Source: Paludibaculum fermentans (lineage in GTDB: Bacteria; Acidobacteriota; Terriglobia; Bryobacterales; Bryobacteraceae). From it: a stretch of 64,000 nt of DNA. Below the pieces are notes generated by a model that had not been told where the DNA came from, did no database searches, and saw only the letters and a program-made list of their open reading frames with translations. The position numbers and the translations under genes are program-made. Positions 53,681 through 61,388 of this stretch are shown here, piece after piece. The stretch is taken from the NCBI RefSeq assembly GCF_015277775.1, contig NZ_CP063849.1, positions 8,571,501 through 8,635,500 of the forward strand, given 5' to 3'. Positions within the stretch are counted from its first letter, which is position 1, and every line of letters begins with the position of its first letter.

Positions 53681-54111
53681 ACCCGGTAGTTGTCGGCTTT
53701 CCAGTTCTTGATCGATTTCTTGATGTCGTCCTGGCTCATGTTCTTGTCGGCCGCGAGCTGCGCCAGGGCGACGAACTCCGCATCCGGAGCGAACCGCAGG
53801 GCAACGATCTGCAGCGCTTCCAGCCTGGGATCCAGCAGCTTGCCGGTGAGTACGAAGTGGCGCAGATTCTCTTCCGCCCGGATCGCCCGGTCCTGCGCCT
53901 TCAGCGCGAAGATGCGGGCAAACAGGGCAATGAACACCATGCAGACGTTCATCACCAGGATCAGCGCGGCGCTGTACAGGCGCTGGTGATCGCCCATCGA
54001 TTTCCAAAGGTTCACGCCCGACCCGATGAGAGTGAGCAGTAGCATCCCGAAGAGCACGAAGTGGTACATCGGGACGGTTCTGGCGTGTTTGGCGTAACTC
54101 TGTTCCTGCAA
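53677..54111 (-). CDS. DUF6526 family membrane protein
   Basis: 144 residues. Start chosen at a TTG (54111) because AGGAGG is seven bases upstream; the first ATG in the frame lies further out without one. Begins QEQSYAKHARTVPMYHFV, then two membrane segments (FVLFGMLLLTLIGSGVNLW, SAALILVMNVCMVFIALFARIF) and a soluble Arg/Glu-rich tail (ALKAQDRAIRAEENLRHFVLTGKLLDPRL) ending DDIKKSIKNWKADNYRV. Function unknown; the family is widespread. Coupled to the GH5-like gene downstream. Confidence 0.82.
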   Translation of the reverse strand: MQEQSYAKHARTVPMYHFVLFGMLLLTLIGSGVNLWKSMGDHQRLYSAALILVMNVCMVFIALFARIFALKAQDRAIRAEENLRHFVLTGKLLDPRLEALQIVALRFAPDAEFVALAQLAADKNMSQDDIKKSIKNWKADNYRV

Positions 54112-54201
54112 GACGAAGCCTCCTACCTGGATACCCGGCGCGCGGGACAAGCCCGCGTTCAGCAATCCAGCATCGCACGATGCGTGCTCCGCCGGAAGGA
54201 A

Positions 54202-54927
54202 TCAGGGCTTGGCGGCCTTCTTCTTCTGCATGCGCTGCTTCACGTCGGGCCAGAACTCCTTCAGCACATTGGATATGGCGTCGGTCCCGATCTGCAGCGC
54301 CAGCTTCGAGAGATTGGCCGAGTAGGTGCGGCTCTCCGGATAGTAGAGGTTCGACGCAGCCACGGATACGCCATTGCCCAGGACTTCAGAGAAGTTGAAG
54401 CGGCTGCCGCCCGAATCCGTCTTCGTCACCATCACCCGGCTCAGGGCATAGAAGAAACGCTGTTTGCCGGTCTTCCCGTTCTGCCCCAGCATGTAGTAGC
54501 GCGGATCCTCCTTCAGCAAGCTGGGGAAGACCGCCTCCGTCATGAAGTTGCCGATAATGGTGTCGCCCAGCGACCGGACATAGCGGTTGCCAAAGCCCTT
54601 CGCGCCCTGCCCGAACGAGGGATTGGAGTTCTGCAGATGGGCCAGTCCCGCGTAGAAGCCGGCCAGCAGGAACACCGGCTTGTCGAACGAGTCCTTGGCG
54701 CCGATCACGAACTTCTGCCTCGTGGTGATGGGCGAGAAGGGGGCGTTGCCGTCCGCGACACGGTAGTTGGGTAGAACCCCAAAGACCCGTTTGTCGATTT
54801 CAACCGCCGGGGCCGCGGGCGCTTCGCCCGGAGCAGCCGCGGGGGCGCCGCTTTCCTGTCCGTATGCGGCGATGGAGAACGCCGCTGCGAGGGTACACAG
54901 TACTGCTGATTTGCCGATAAAGACCAT
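54202..54927 (-). CDS. secreted protein of unknown function (family common in Acidobacteria)
   Basis: 241 residues from the ATG at 54927, with AAGGA six bases upstream. Signal peptide AVLCTLAAAFSIAAYGQ, a Pro/Ala-rich linker (APAAAPGEAPAAPAVE), then a domain with alternating hydrophobic stretches: VFGVLPNYRVADGNAPFSPIT, KDSFDKPVFLLAGFYAGLAHL, EDPRYYMLGQNGKTGKQRFFYALSRVMVT and FNFSEVLGNGVSVAASNLYYP. It looks like an outer-membrane or periplasmic protein of unknown job. Divergent from the Mo hydroxylase genes (238 bases between starts). Confidence 0.7.
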   Translation of the reverse strand: MVFIGKSAVLCTLAAAFSIAAYGQESGAPAAAPGEAPAAPAVEIDKRVFGVLPNYRVADGNAPFSPITTRQKFVIGAKDSFDKPVFLLAGFYAGLAHLQNSNPSFGQGAKGFGNRYVRSLGDTIIGNFMTEAVFPSLLKEDPRYYMLGQNGKTGKQRFFYALSRVMVTKTDSGGSRFNFSEVLGNGVSVAASNLYYPESRTYSANLSKLALQIGTDAISNVLKEFWPDVKQRMQKKKAAKP

Positions 54928-55165
54928 TCTCATTCCTTGCATTCCCGGCAAACATCGCCGCTGTCAGCCCCCACTCCAGTGATAAGCAGGCTTGTTAGAC
55001 TGGGCGCAAATTCCGGCTCAAAGGGTTACATCCCGTCCAGCCGGTATCGCCGAACTTTCGCCCATCTATCGCTGGCCACTTCCATTGGATAGCCAGTCTT
55101 TTGTGATTTGCATTAACTCTCGGGCGTGCCACCATGAGAACTACCAGACGAGGAGGTGCTAGGAC

Positions 55166-55660
55166 ATGCCGGCCTTCAAGTTCACCCTGAACGGCAAGGC
55201 GCAACGCATCGAGACGGAAGCGGACCGGCCGCTGCTCGAGGTGCTGCGCGAGGACCTGGGACTCATCGGCGTCCGCTACGGCTGCGGCGAAGGCCAGTGC
55301 CGCGCCTGCACCGTGTTGCTGGATGGCAAGCCCGTCCCGTCCTGCGTCACGCCCGTCCGGCTGGCGGAAGGCAAATCCGTCCTGACCGTGGAAGGGCTCG
55401 CCGTGAACGGCAAGCTCCACCCCGTCCAGCAGGCCTTCCTCGAAGAGGGTGCGCTGCAGTGCGGCTACTGCACCTCCGGCATGATGCTCACCGCCGTGGC
55501 CCTGCTGAAGACGACACCCCATCCCACGGAACAGCAGGTCGCCGAGGGCATGAACAACAACCTCTGCCGCTGCTGCTGCTACCCCAGCATCGTTACCGCC
55601 GTCCGCCTGGCGGCCAAGCTCAGCGCCCTGAACACACAAGGAGCAGGCCATGCCGGATAG
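55166..55660 (+). CDS. Mo hydroxylase small subunit, 2Fe-2S protein (IorA-like)
   Basis: 164 residues with two 2Fe-2S clusters passing electrons from the molybdenum site. Plant-ferredoxin-type cluster: YGCGEGQCRACTVLLDG with the fourth Cys in PVPSC; C-terminal helical cluster: CGYCTSGMMLTAVALL and NNNLCRCCCYPSI, where the family usually has CRCGTY. Gene starts after GAGGAGGT and is followed with 11 bases of overlap by the large subunit. Known homologues: isoquinoline 1-oxidoreductase alpha subunit, aldehyde/xanthine dehydrogenases. Confidence 0.92.
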   Translation: MPAFKFTLNGKAQRIETEADRPLLEVLREDLGLIGVRYGCGEGQCRACTVLLDGKPVPSCVTPVRLAEGKSVLTVEGLAVNGKLHPVQQAFLEEGALQCGYCTSGMMLTAVALLKTTPHPTEQQVAEGMNNNLCRCCCYPSIVTAVRLAAKLSALNTQGAGHAG

Positions 55661-57875
55661 CACCGAATGGATCGCCTCAGCCGAGCCGGAACGCTACGAG
55701 CTGCGGGAACCGGTCCACTACGAATTCCACTGTGACCGGCGCGTATTCCTGCAATGCGCCGGCATCGGCTTGCTGATCACCGCCCTCTCCCGCGCGCAGA
55801 GTGGACCCGCGACCACCGCGGGCCGCATCCACCTGGGGGAAGACGGCTTCGTGACCGTGCTCTCCGGCAAGGTGGAAGAAGGACAGGGGCCCCGGACCGA
55901 GTTCGCCGCCGCCACGGCGGAAGAACTGCGCCTGCCCGTCGACAAAGTCCGAGTGGTGCTCGCCGATACGCAACTGGTGCCGAACGACTGGCTCACCGCC
56001 GGCAGCCGCTCCACGCCCGTCACAGTGCCGCTGGTACGCCGAGCCGCCGCCGAAGCCCGAGCCCTGCTGCTCGCCACGGCCGCCGAGCGCTGGAAGGTCG
56101 ACGGCTCCAAGCTCCAGATCGATGCCGGTGTCGTGAAGAGCCCGGACGGCAAGCAGACCATGGGATACGCCGAATTGGCGAAGGCCGGCGGCCACGCGAC
56201 CAGGCGAGCTGCGGAACTGATCCCGCCCATCGATCGCTGGCCAGCCGACGAGTCCAAGCTCCCGGTGGCCAAATCCGGCGGTGATGCCAGCGGCAAGACC
56301 GCCGGCCTGACGCCGCAGGCGAACTGGAAGACCCTGGGCCAGCCGCTGGTGCGCGTCAACGCACGCGACATCATCACCGGAGTCCACGCCTACCCCTCCG
56401 GCATCCAGCGGCCCGGCATGCTCTACGGCTGTGTGCTGCGTCCGCCGTCCTATGGCGCAACCCTGGATTCCGTCGACCTGAACACCGCGAAGCAGTTGCC
56501 CGGCGTCGTGGCCGTGCGCGATGGCGAATTCGCAGCCTGCGCCGCGCCCACGTCCTATGCGGCCCGCAAAGCTCTTGCCGCCCTGGCGGCCAATGCGAAG
56601 TGGGTGGCCAAGCCGCAGATCTCCAGCGACGAGCTGTACACGCATCTGAAGAAACCGGCCGGAGACCGCCAGCCGCAGGTGCAGGAGCGCGGGTCCGTGA
56701 AGGCCGGGCTGCAGCAGGCAAATAAGAAGCTGAGCGCGTCCTATCAAGTTCCCTACATCGCCCATTCGCCGATGGAGCCGCGCACTGCTGTCGCCGAATG
56801 GACCAATGGCAGCCTGACCGTCTGGACCGGCACCTCGAATCCCTTCGACGTGCGGGACGAACTCGCCCAGGCGTTCCACATCGACCCGTCGAAGGTGCGT
56901 GTCATCGTGCCGGACTTTGGCGGCGGCTTCGGCGGCAAGCACACCGGCGAGGCAGCGCTCGAAGCGGCGCGCCTGGCGAAGGAAGCGGGCAAGCCGGTTT
57001 CCCTGCGCTGGACCCGGGCCGAGGAGTTCATGTGGGGCTACTTCCGCCCGGCCGGCGTGATTGACATCGAAGCCGGCCTCGACGAGAAGGGCCAGTTGAC
57101 CGGCTGGGATTTCACGAACTACAACTCGGGCCCCTCGGCCATCGGGTCTCCCTACAAGCTGGCGAACACCAGGACCCGCTTCGTCTATGCGGATTCGCCG
57201 CTGCGTTCCGGTTCCTATCGCGGGCTGGCGGCCACGGCCAACAACTTCGCCCGCGAGAGCTTCATGGACGAACTGGCTGCCGCGGCCGGCCAGGATCCTC
57301 TTGAGTTCCGCCTGGCCCATCTCGAGAACGGCCGCCTGCGGGATGTGCTGGTGGCCGCGGCCGAGCGCTTCGGCTGGCAGAAGCGCCGCAAGGAGACGAA
57401 GCCGAACACCGGTGTCGGCCTGGCCTGCGGTACGGAGAAGGGCTCTTTCGTAGCCGCGTGCGTCGAGGTGGAACTCGATCGCGCCAGCGGCATCCCCCGG
57501 CTGGTCGAGATCTGCGAGGCCTTCGAATGCGGCCCCGTGCTGAATCCTAAGAACCTGCGGCTGCAGGTGGAGGGCTGCATCCTGATGGGCCTCGGGGCGG
57601 CGTTGCGGGAAGAGATCCTGTTTGAGAATGGCCGCTTGAAGAACGGCAGCTTCGCGCGCTACCGCGTGCCGCGCTTCAAGGACACGCCCAGGATCGAGAC
57701 GGTGCTGGTGGAGCGCAAGGACCTGGAGCCGGCCGGTGCGGGTGAAACGCCCATCATGGCGGTGGCTCCGGCCATGGCCAACGCGATTTTCGCCATGACG
57801 GGCGAGCCTGTGCGGGCCCTGCCGTTGCGGGCGAAAGCGGGTAAGCCCGACAGCGGTTCAGCGGCCATCCGCTGA
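55650..57875 (+). CDS. Mo hydroxylase large subunit, molybdopterin-binding (IorB-like)
   Basis: 741 residues. Begins with a twin-Arg-like segment HCDRRVFLQCAGIGLLITAL, so the heterodimer is probably exported by Tat. Mo-hydroxylase core in two parts: TVLSGKVEEGQGPRTEFAAATAEELRLPV, then GTSNPFDVRDELAQAFHI, DFGGGFGGKHTGEAALEAARLA (pterin site), SYRGLAATANNFARESFMDEL and the catalytic Glu in PAGAGETPIMAV near the C terminus. The substrate (aldehyde, N-heterocycle or other) cannot be told. An 11-bp hairpin and TATAAT follow. Confidence 0.92.
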   Translation: MPDSTEWIASAEPERYELREPVHYEFHCDRRVFLQCAGIGLLITALSRAQSGPATTAGRIHLGEDGFVTVLSGKVEEGQGPRTEFAAATAEELRLPVDKVRVVLADTQLVPNDWLTAGSRSTPVTVPLVRRAAAEARALLLATAAERWKVDGSKLQIDAGVVKSPDGKQTMGYAELAKAGGHATRRAAELIPPIDRWPADESKLPVAKSGGDASGKTAGLTPQANWKTLGQPLVRVNARDIITGVHAYPSGIQRPGMLYGCVLRPPSYGATLDSVDLNTAKQLPGVVAVRDGEFAACAAPTSYAARKALAALAANAKWVAKPQISSDELYTHLKKPAGDRQPQVQERGSVKAGLQQANKKLSASYQVPYIAHSPMEPRTAVAEWTNGSLTVWTGTSNPFDVRDELAQAFHIDPSKVRVIVPDFGGGFGGKHTGEAALEAARLAKEAGKPVSLRWTRAEEFMWGYFRPAGVIDIEAGLDEKGQLTGWDFTNYNSGPSAIGSPYKLANTRTRFVYADSPLRSGSYRGLAATANNFARESFMDELAAAAGQDPLEFRLAHLENGRLRDVLVAAAERFGWQKRRKETKPNTGVGLACGTEKGSFVAACVEVELDRASGIPRLVEICEAFECGPVLNPKNLRLQVEGCILMGLGAALREEILFENGRLKNGSFARYRVPRFKDTPRIETVLVERKDLEPAGAGETPIMAVAPAMANAIFAMTGEPVRALPLRAKAGKPDSGSAAIR

Positions 57876-57890
57876 GCCCCCTACTTCCTC

Positions 57891-57931
57891 TATAATTTGG
57901 ATCTGGCCGGGTGAGAGAACCCCGGCCGGAT
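57891..57931 (+). promoter_or_regulatory. candidate promoter and leader hairpin upstream of the transglutaminase gene
   Basis: A perfect TATAAT (57891-57896) is followed by an 11-bp stem (57901-57911 with 57921-57931, one G-U pair, 9-base loop TGAGAGAAC). No good -35 is visible at 17 bases. The hairpin could also be the ior operon's terminator, but only three T follow it. It is 56 bases upstream of the transglutaminase ATG. Confidence 0.4.
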
Positions 57932-57987
57932 CGGTTTACTCCCTCCACGTGGCAGGGGCAGTGTGATGCACAGGGGAAGGGGTACGC

Positions 57988-60900
57988 ATGGCGATTCGAG
58001 TCGCTCTCCATCACAAGACTGTCTACCACTACGACCGGCTGGTTCAGCTGTCGCCACAGATCATCCGGCTGCGTCCGGCTCCGCATTGCCGGACCGCCGT
58101 GGAGAGCTACTCGCTCAAGATCAGCCCGCGCGAGCACTTCATCAACTGGCAGCAGGACCCGCAGAGCAACTACCTGGCGCGCGTGGTCTTTCCGGAGCCG
58201 GTGCGGCACTTCTCCATCGAGGTCGATGTCGTGGCCGACATGACCGTCATCAATCCCTTCGACTTCTTCCTGGAGCCGGCCGCCGAGCAGTTTCCGTTCG
58301 CCTACGAGCCATCGCTGGCCAAGGAGCTGACGCCCTTCCTGGAGACCCTGCCGGACGAGCCGCACCTGGACGCCTATGTGGCGGCAATCGACCGCTCGAA
58401 GTGCCACATCATCGATTTCCTGGTCGCCTTGAACCAGCGGCTGCAGCACGAGATTAGTTACACGATCCGCATGGAGCCGGGCGTGCAGACGCCCGAGGAG
58501 ACGCTCGACCTGCGCAGCGGTTCGTGCCGCGACTCGGCCTGGCTGCTGGTGCAGGTGCTGCGGCGCCTCGGGCTGGCCGCTCGCTTCGTGTCGGGCTACC
58601 TCATCCAGCTCAAGCCGGACGTGAAGCCGCTCGAAGGGCCGGAGGGTCCGCAGCAGGACTTCACAGACTTGCATGCGTGGACTGAGGTCTACCTGCCGGG
58701 CGCGGGCTGGATCGGCCTGGATCCCACTTCGGGCCTGTTCGCGGGCGAAGGACATCTGCCCGTGGCGGCGTCCCCCGATCCATTCTCCGCGGCTCCGGTG
58801 ACCGGGGGCGTGGACGAGTGCGAGGTGGAGTTCACGCACGAGATGTCGGTGCGGCGCATCCACGAAGACCCGCGCGTCACGCTGCCCTATACGGAAGAGC
58901 AGTGGTCGAGGATCGAAGCGCTGGGTCATGCCATCGACGCCGAGTTGAAGGCCGGCGATGTGCGGCTGACGATGGGCGGCGAGCCGACGTTCGTGTCGAT
59001 CGACGACATGGATGGCGCCGAGTGGAACACTGAGGCGCTGGGCAAGAACAAGCGGCAGATGAGCGGCGAGCTGATCAAGCGTTTCCGCGACCGTTTCGCA
59101 CCGGGCGGCTTCCTGCACTTCGGGCAGGGCAAGTGGTATCCGGGCGAGAGCCTGCCGCGCTGGGCGCTGACCTGCTACTGGCGCAACGACGGTGTGCCGA
59201 TGTGGCTGGACCCGAGCCTGATTGCGGCCGAGGACGAGAGTCACGGCTACGACGAGGCTGACGCCTTCGACTTCATCGAACGGTTGGCCCGGCGGTTGGG
59301 GCTGGATCCCGACTACGTCAATGCGGCATTCGAAGACCCGCTGCACTACCTGCAGCGCGAACGGCAGTTGCCGGTGAACGTGGATCCGCTGGACAGCCGG
59401 CTGGAGAGTGCCGAAGAGCGCGACCGCATCCGGCGCGTGTTCGAACGGGGGCTGAATCACCCAGTAGGCTTCGTCCTGCCGGTGCAGCGCGCGGCGGGCA
59501 AGAGTGGTCCGGAGTGGCAGACGGGGTTGTGGCTGCTGCGCGGGCAGAGGCTGCTGCTGACGCCGGGCGACTCACCCGTGGGGCTGCGGCTGCCACTGCC
59601 GAGCCTGCCGTGGGCGGCTCCGTCGGATATGCCGTTTCTGGTGCCGCAGGATCCGATGGCGCCGAGGAACCCGCTGCCCGTGCCGGAGCGGCAATACCAG
59701 GGCACGCAGGTCCCGCAACAACAGAAGGGCGACTGGCGCAGCAACTTCTCACGGTCCAAAGAGGCAGAGAAGCTGGTAAAGCCGGGCGAGTCGGCCGGAT
59801 GGGTCGTCCGGACGGCGATCTGCGTGGAGCCGCGCGACGGGCAGTTGCACGTGTTCATGCCGCCGGTGACGACGCTGGAAGACTACGTTGAACTGCTGGC
59901 GGCGATCGAGGACACGGCCGCGCAGCGCGGGACGCCGGTGATTGTCGAGGGCACTGAGCCGCCCAAGGATCCGCGCATCAGCCAGATCCGGGTGACGCCG
60001 GATCCGGGCGTCATCGAAGTGAACACGCCTCCGGCCCGCAACTGGGATGAGCTGGTGCAGAACACGATCGGGATCTACGAAGATGCCCGGCAGTCGCGGC
60101 TGGGCACGGAGAAGTTCATGCTGGACGGCCGGCATACCGGCACGGGCGGCGGAAACCATGTTGTGCTGGGCGGACCGACGCCGGCGGACAGCCCGATGCT
60201 GCGGCGGCCTGACCTGCTGCGCAGTTTGATCGGGTACTGGCTGAACCATCCTTCGCTGTCTTATCTGTTCTCCTCGATGTTCATTGGACCCACGAGCCAG
60301 GCGCCGCGCATTGACGAGACGCGGCAGGACAGCCTGTACGAGCTCGACATCGCCTATTCGCAGATCCCGCTGCCGGGCGAGGGCGATTGCCCTCCGTGGC
60401 TGGTGGACCGCATCTTTCGGCACCTGCTGGTGGACGTGACGGGCAATACGCACCGGGCCGAGTTCTGCATCGACAAGCTGTATGCTCCGGAGACGGCGAC
60501 GGGCCGGCTGGGCCTGCTGGAGATGCGCGGCTTCGAGATGCCGCCGCATTCGCGCATGAGCCTGATGCAGCAGTTGCTGATCCGGGCCTTGGTGGCCCGC
60601 TTCTGGAACCAGCCTTATATGGGGCGGCCGGCGCGCTGGGGCACTCAGTTGCATGACAAGTTCATGCTGCCGCACTTCCTGGCGCTGGACTTCGAGGATG
60701 TGCTGGCCGAACTGCGGATGAGAGGGTATCCGGTGGAGAATGCGTGGTTCGCTCCACACTTTGAGTTCCGGTTCCCGGCCATCGGCACAGTGGTCCATTC
60801 GGGTGTCGAGGTGGAGCTGCGCCAGGCTGGCGAGCCCTGGTATGTGCTGGGCGAGGAGCCGGGCGGCGGCGGGACGGCGCGCTATGTCGATTCGTCGCTG

Positions 60901-61323
60901 GAGCGGGTGCAGGTGAAGGTGCGCGGGCTGTTTGGCGACCGGCATGTGATCACCTGCAACGGACGGCGGGTGCCGCTGGCGCCGACGGACACGGAAGGCG
61001 AATTTGTGGCCGGCGTCAGGTACAGGGCATGGCAGCCGCCCTCGTGCCTGCACCCCACGATTCCGGTGCATACGCCGCTGATCTTCGACCTGCTGGACCT
61101 GTGGTCGAGCCGGTCGATTGGCGGGTGTACTTATCATGTGGCGCATCCCGGCGGGCGCAACTATGTGACGTTCCCGGTGAACGCGGCGGAGGCGGAATCG
61201 CGGCGGGCGGCACGGTTCTTTCGGTTTGGGCACACGCCCGGACCGATGCAGGCACCCATGCTGGAGACGAACGCGCAGTTCCCGTATACGTTGGATTTGA
61301 GGCGGAGCCCTTACGCGCGGTGA
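57988..61323 (+). CDS. transglutaminase-like protein with DUF2126 domain (large)
   Basis: 1111 residues. N-terminal bacterial transglutaminase region (IRVALHHKTVYHYDRLVQLSPQIIRLRP) and a transglutaminase-like domain at about 160-260 with the triad Cys in LRSGSCRDSAWLL, His in DLHAWTEVY and Asp in IGLDPTSGLF. The rest (about 310-1110) is DUF2126: RLTMGGEPTFVSIDDMDGAEW, FGQGKWYPGESLPRWAL, YLFSSMFIGPTSQAP and ending with a His/Gly-rich C terminus. The family (COG4196) is always found with ATP-grasp/alpha-E genes, as here. Probably acts on peptides or amide bonds; whether it makes or cuts them is unknown. Confidence 0.9.
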   Translation: MAIRVALHHKTVYHYDRLVQLSPQIIRLRPAPHCRTAVESYSLKISPREHFINWQQDPQSNYLARVVFPEPVRHFSIEVDVVADMTVINPFDFFLEPAAEQFPFAYEPSLAKELTPFLETLPDEPHLDAYVAAIDRSKCHIIDFLVALNQRLQHEISYTIRMEPGVQTPEETLDLRSGSCRDSAWLLVQVLRRLGLAARFVSGYLIQLKPDVKPLEGPEGPQQDFTDLHAWTEVYLPGAGWIGLDPTSGLFAGEGHLPVAASPDPFSAAPVTGGVDECEVEFTHEMSVRRIHEDPRVTLPYTEEQWSRIEALGHAIDAELKAGDVRLTMGGEPTFVSIDDMDGAEWNTEALGKNKRQMSGELIKRFRDRFAPGGFLHFGQGKWYPGESLPRWALTCYWRNDGVPMWLDPSLIAAEDESHGYDEADAFDFIERLARRLGLDPDYVNAAFEDPLHYLQRERQLPVNVDPLDSRLESAEERDRIRRVFERGLNHPVGFVLPVQRAAGKSGPEWQTGLWLLRGQRLLLTPGDSPVGLRLPLPSLPWAAPSDMPFLVPQDPMAPRNPLPVPERQYQGTQVPQQQKGDWRSNFSRSKEAEKLVKPGESAGWVVRTAICVEPRDGQLHVFMPPVTTLEDYVELLAAIEDTAAQRGTPVIVEGTEPPKDPRISQIRVTPDPGVIEVNTPPARNWDELVQNTIGIYEDARQSRLGTEKFMLDGRHTGTGGGNHVVLGGPTPADSPMLRRPDLLRSLIGYWLNHPSLSYLFSSMFIGPTSQAPRIDETRQDSLYELDIAYSQIPLPGEGDCPPWLVDRIFRHLLVDVTGNTHRAEFCIDKLYAPETATGRLGLLEMRGFEMPPHSRMSLMQQLLIRALVARFWNQPYMGRPARWGTQLHDKFMLPHFLALDFEDVLAELRMRGYPVENAWFAPHFEFRFPAIGTVVHSGVEVELRQAGEPWYVLGEEPGGGGTARYVDSSLERVQVKVRGLFGDRHVITCNGRRVPLAPTDTEGEFVAGVRYRAWQPPSCLHPTIPVHTPLIFDLLDLWSSRSIGGCTYHVAHPGGRNYVTFPVNAAEAESRRAARFFRFGHTPGPMQAPMLETNAQFPYTLDLRRSPYAR

Positions 61324-61388
61324 TCGCCGGCCACCGAAATGTGACAGAATTTCACTAATACACCGCAAGACGTTTGGCGGAGGTCAGG

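Noticed and set aside
53681-54178. Longer N terminus for the GH5-like gene
   Set aside because: It overlaps DUF6526 in another frame and has no domain; the GTGA overlap fits better.
54952-55165. Molybdenum-cofactor riboswitch upstream of the Mo hydroxylase
   Set aside because: Only a weak 6-bp stem (CCGGCT/AGCCGG) was found; none of the conserved riboswitch core could be recognised.
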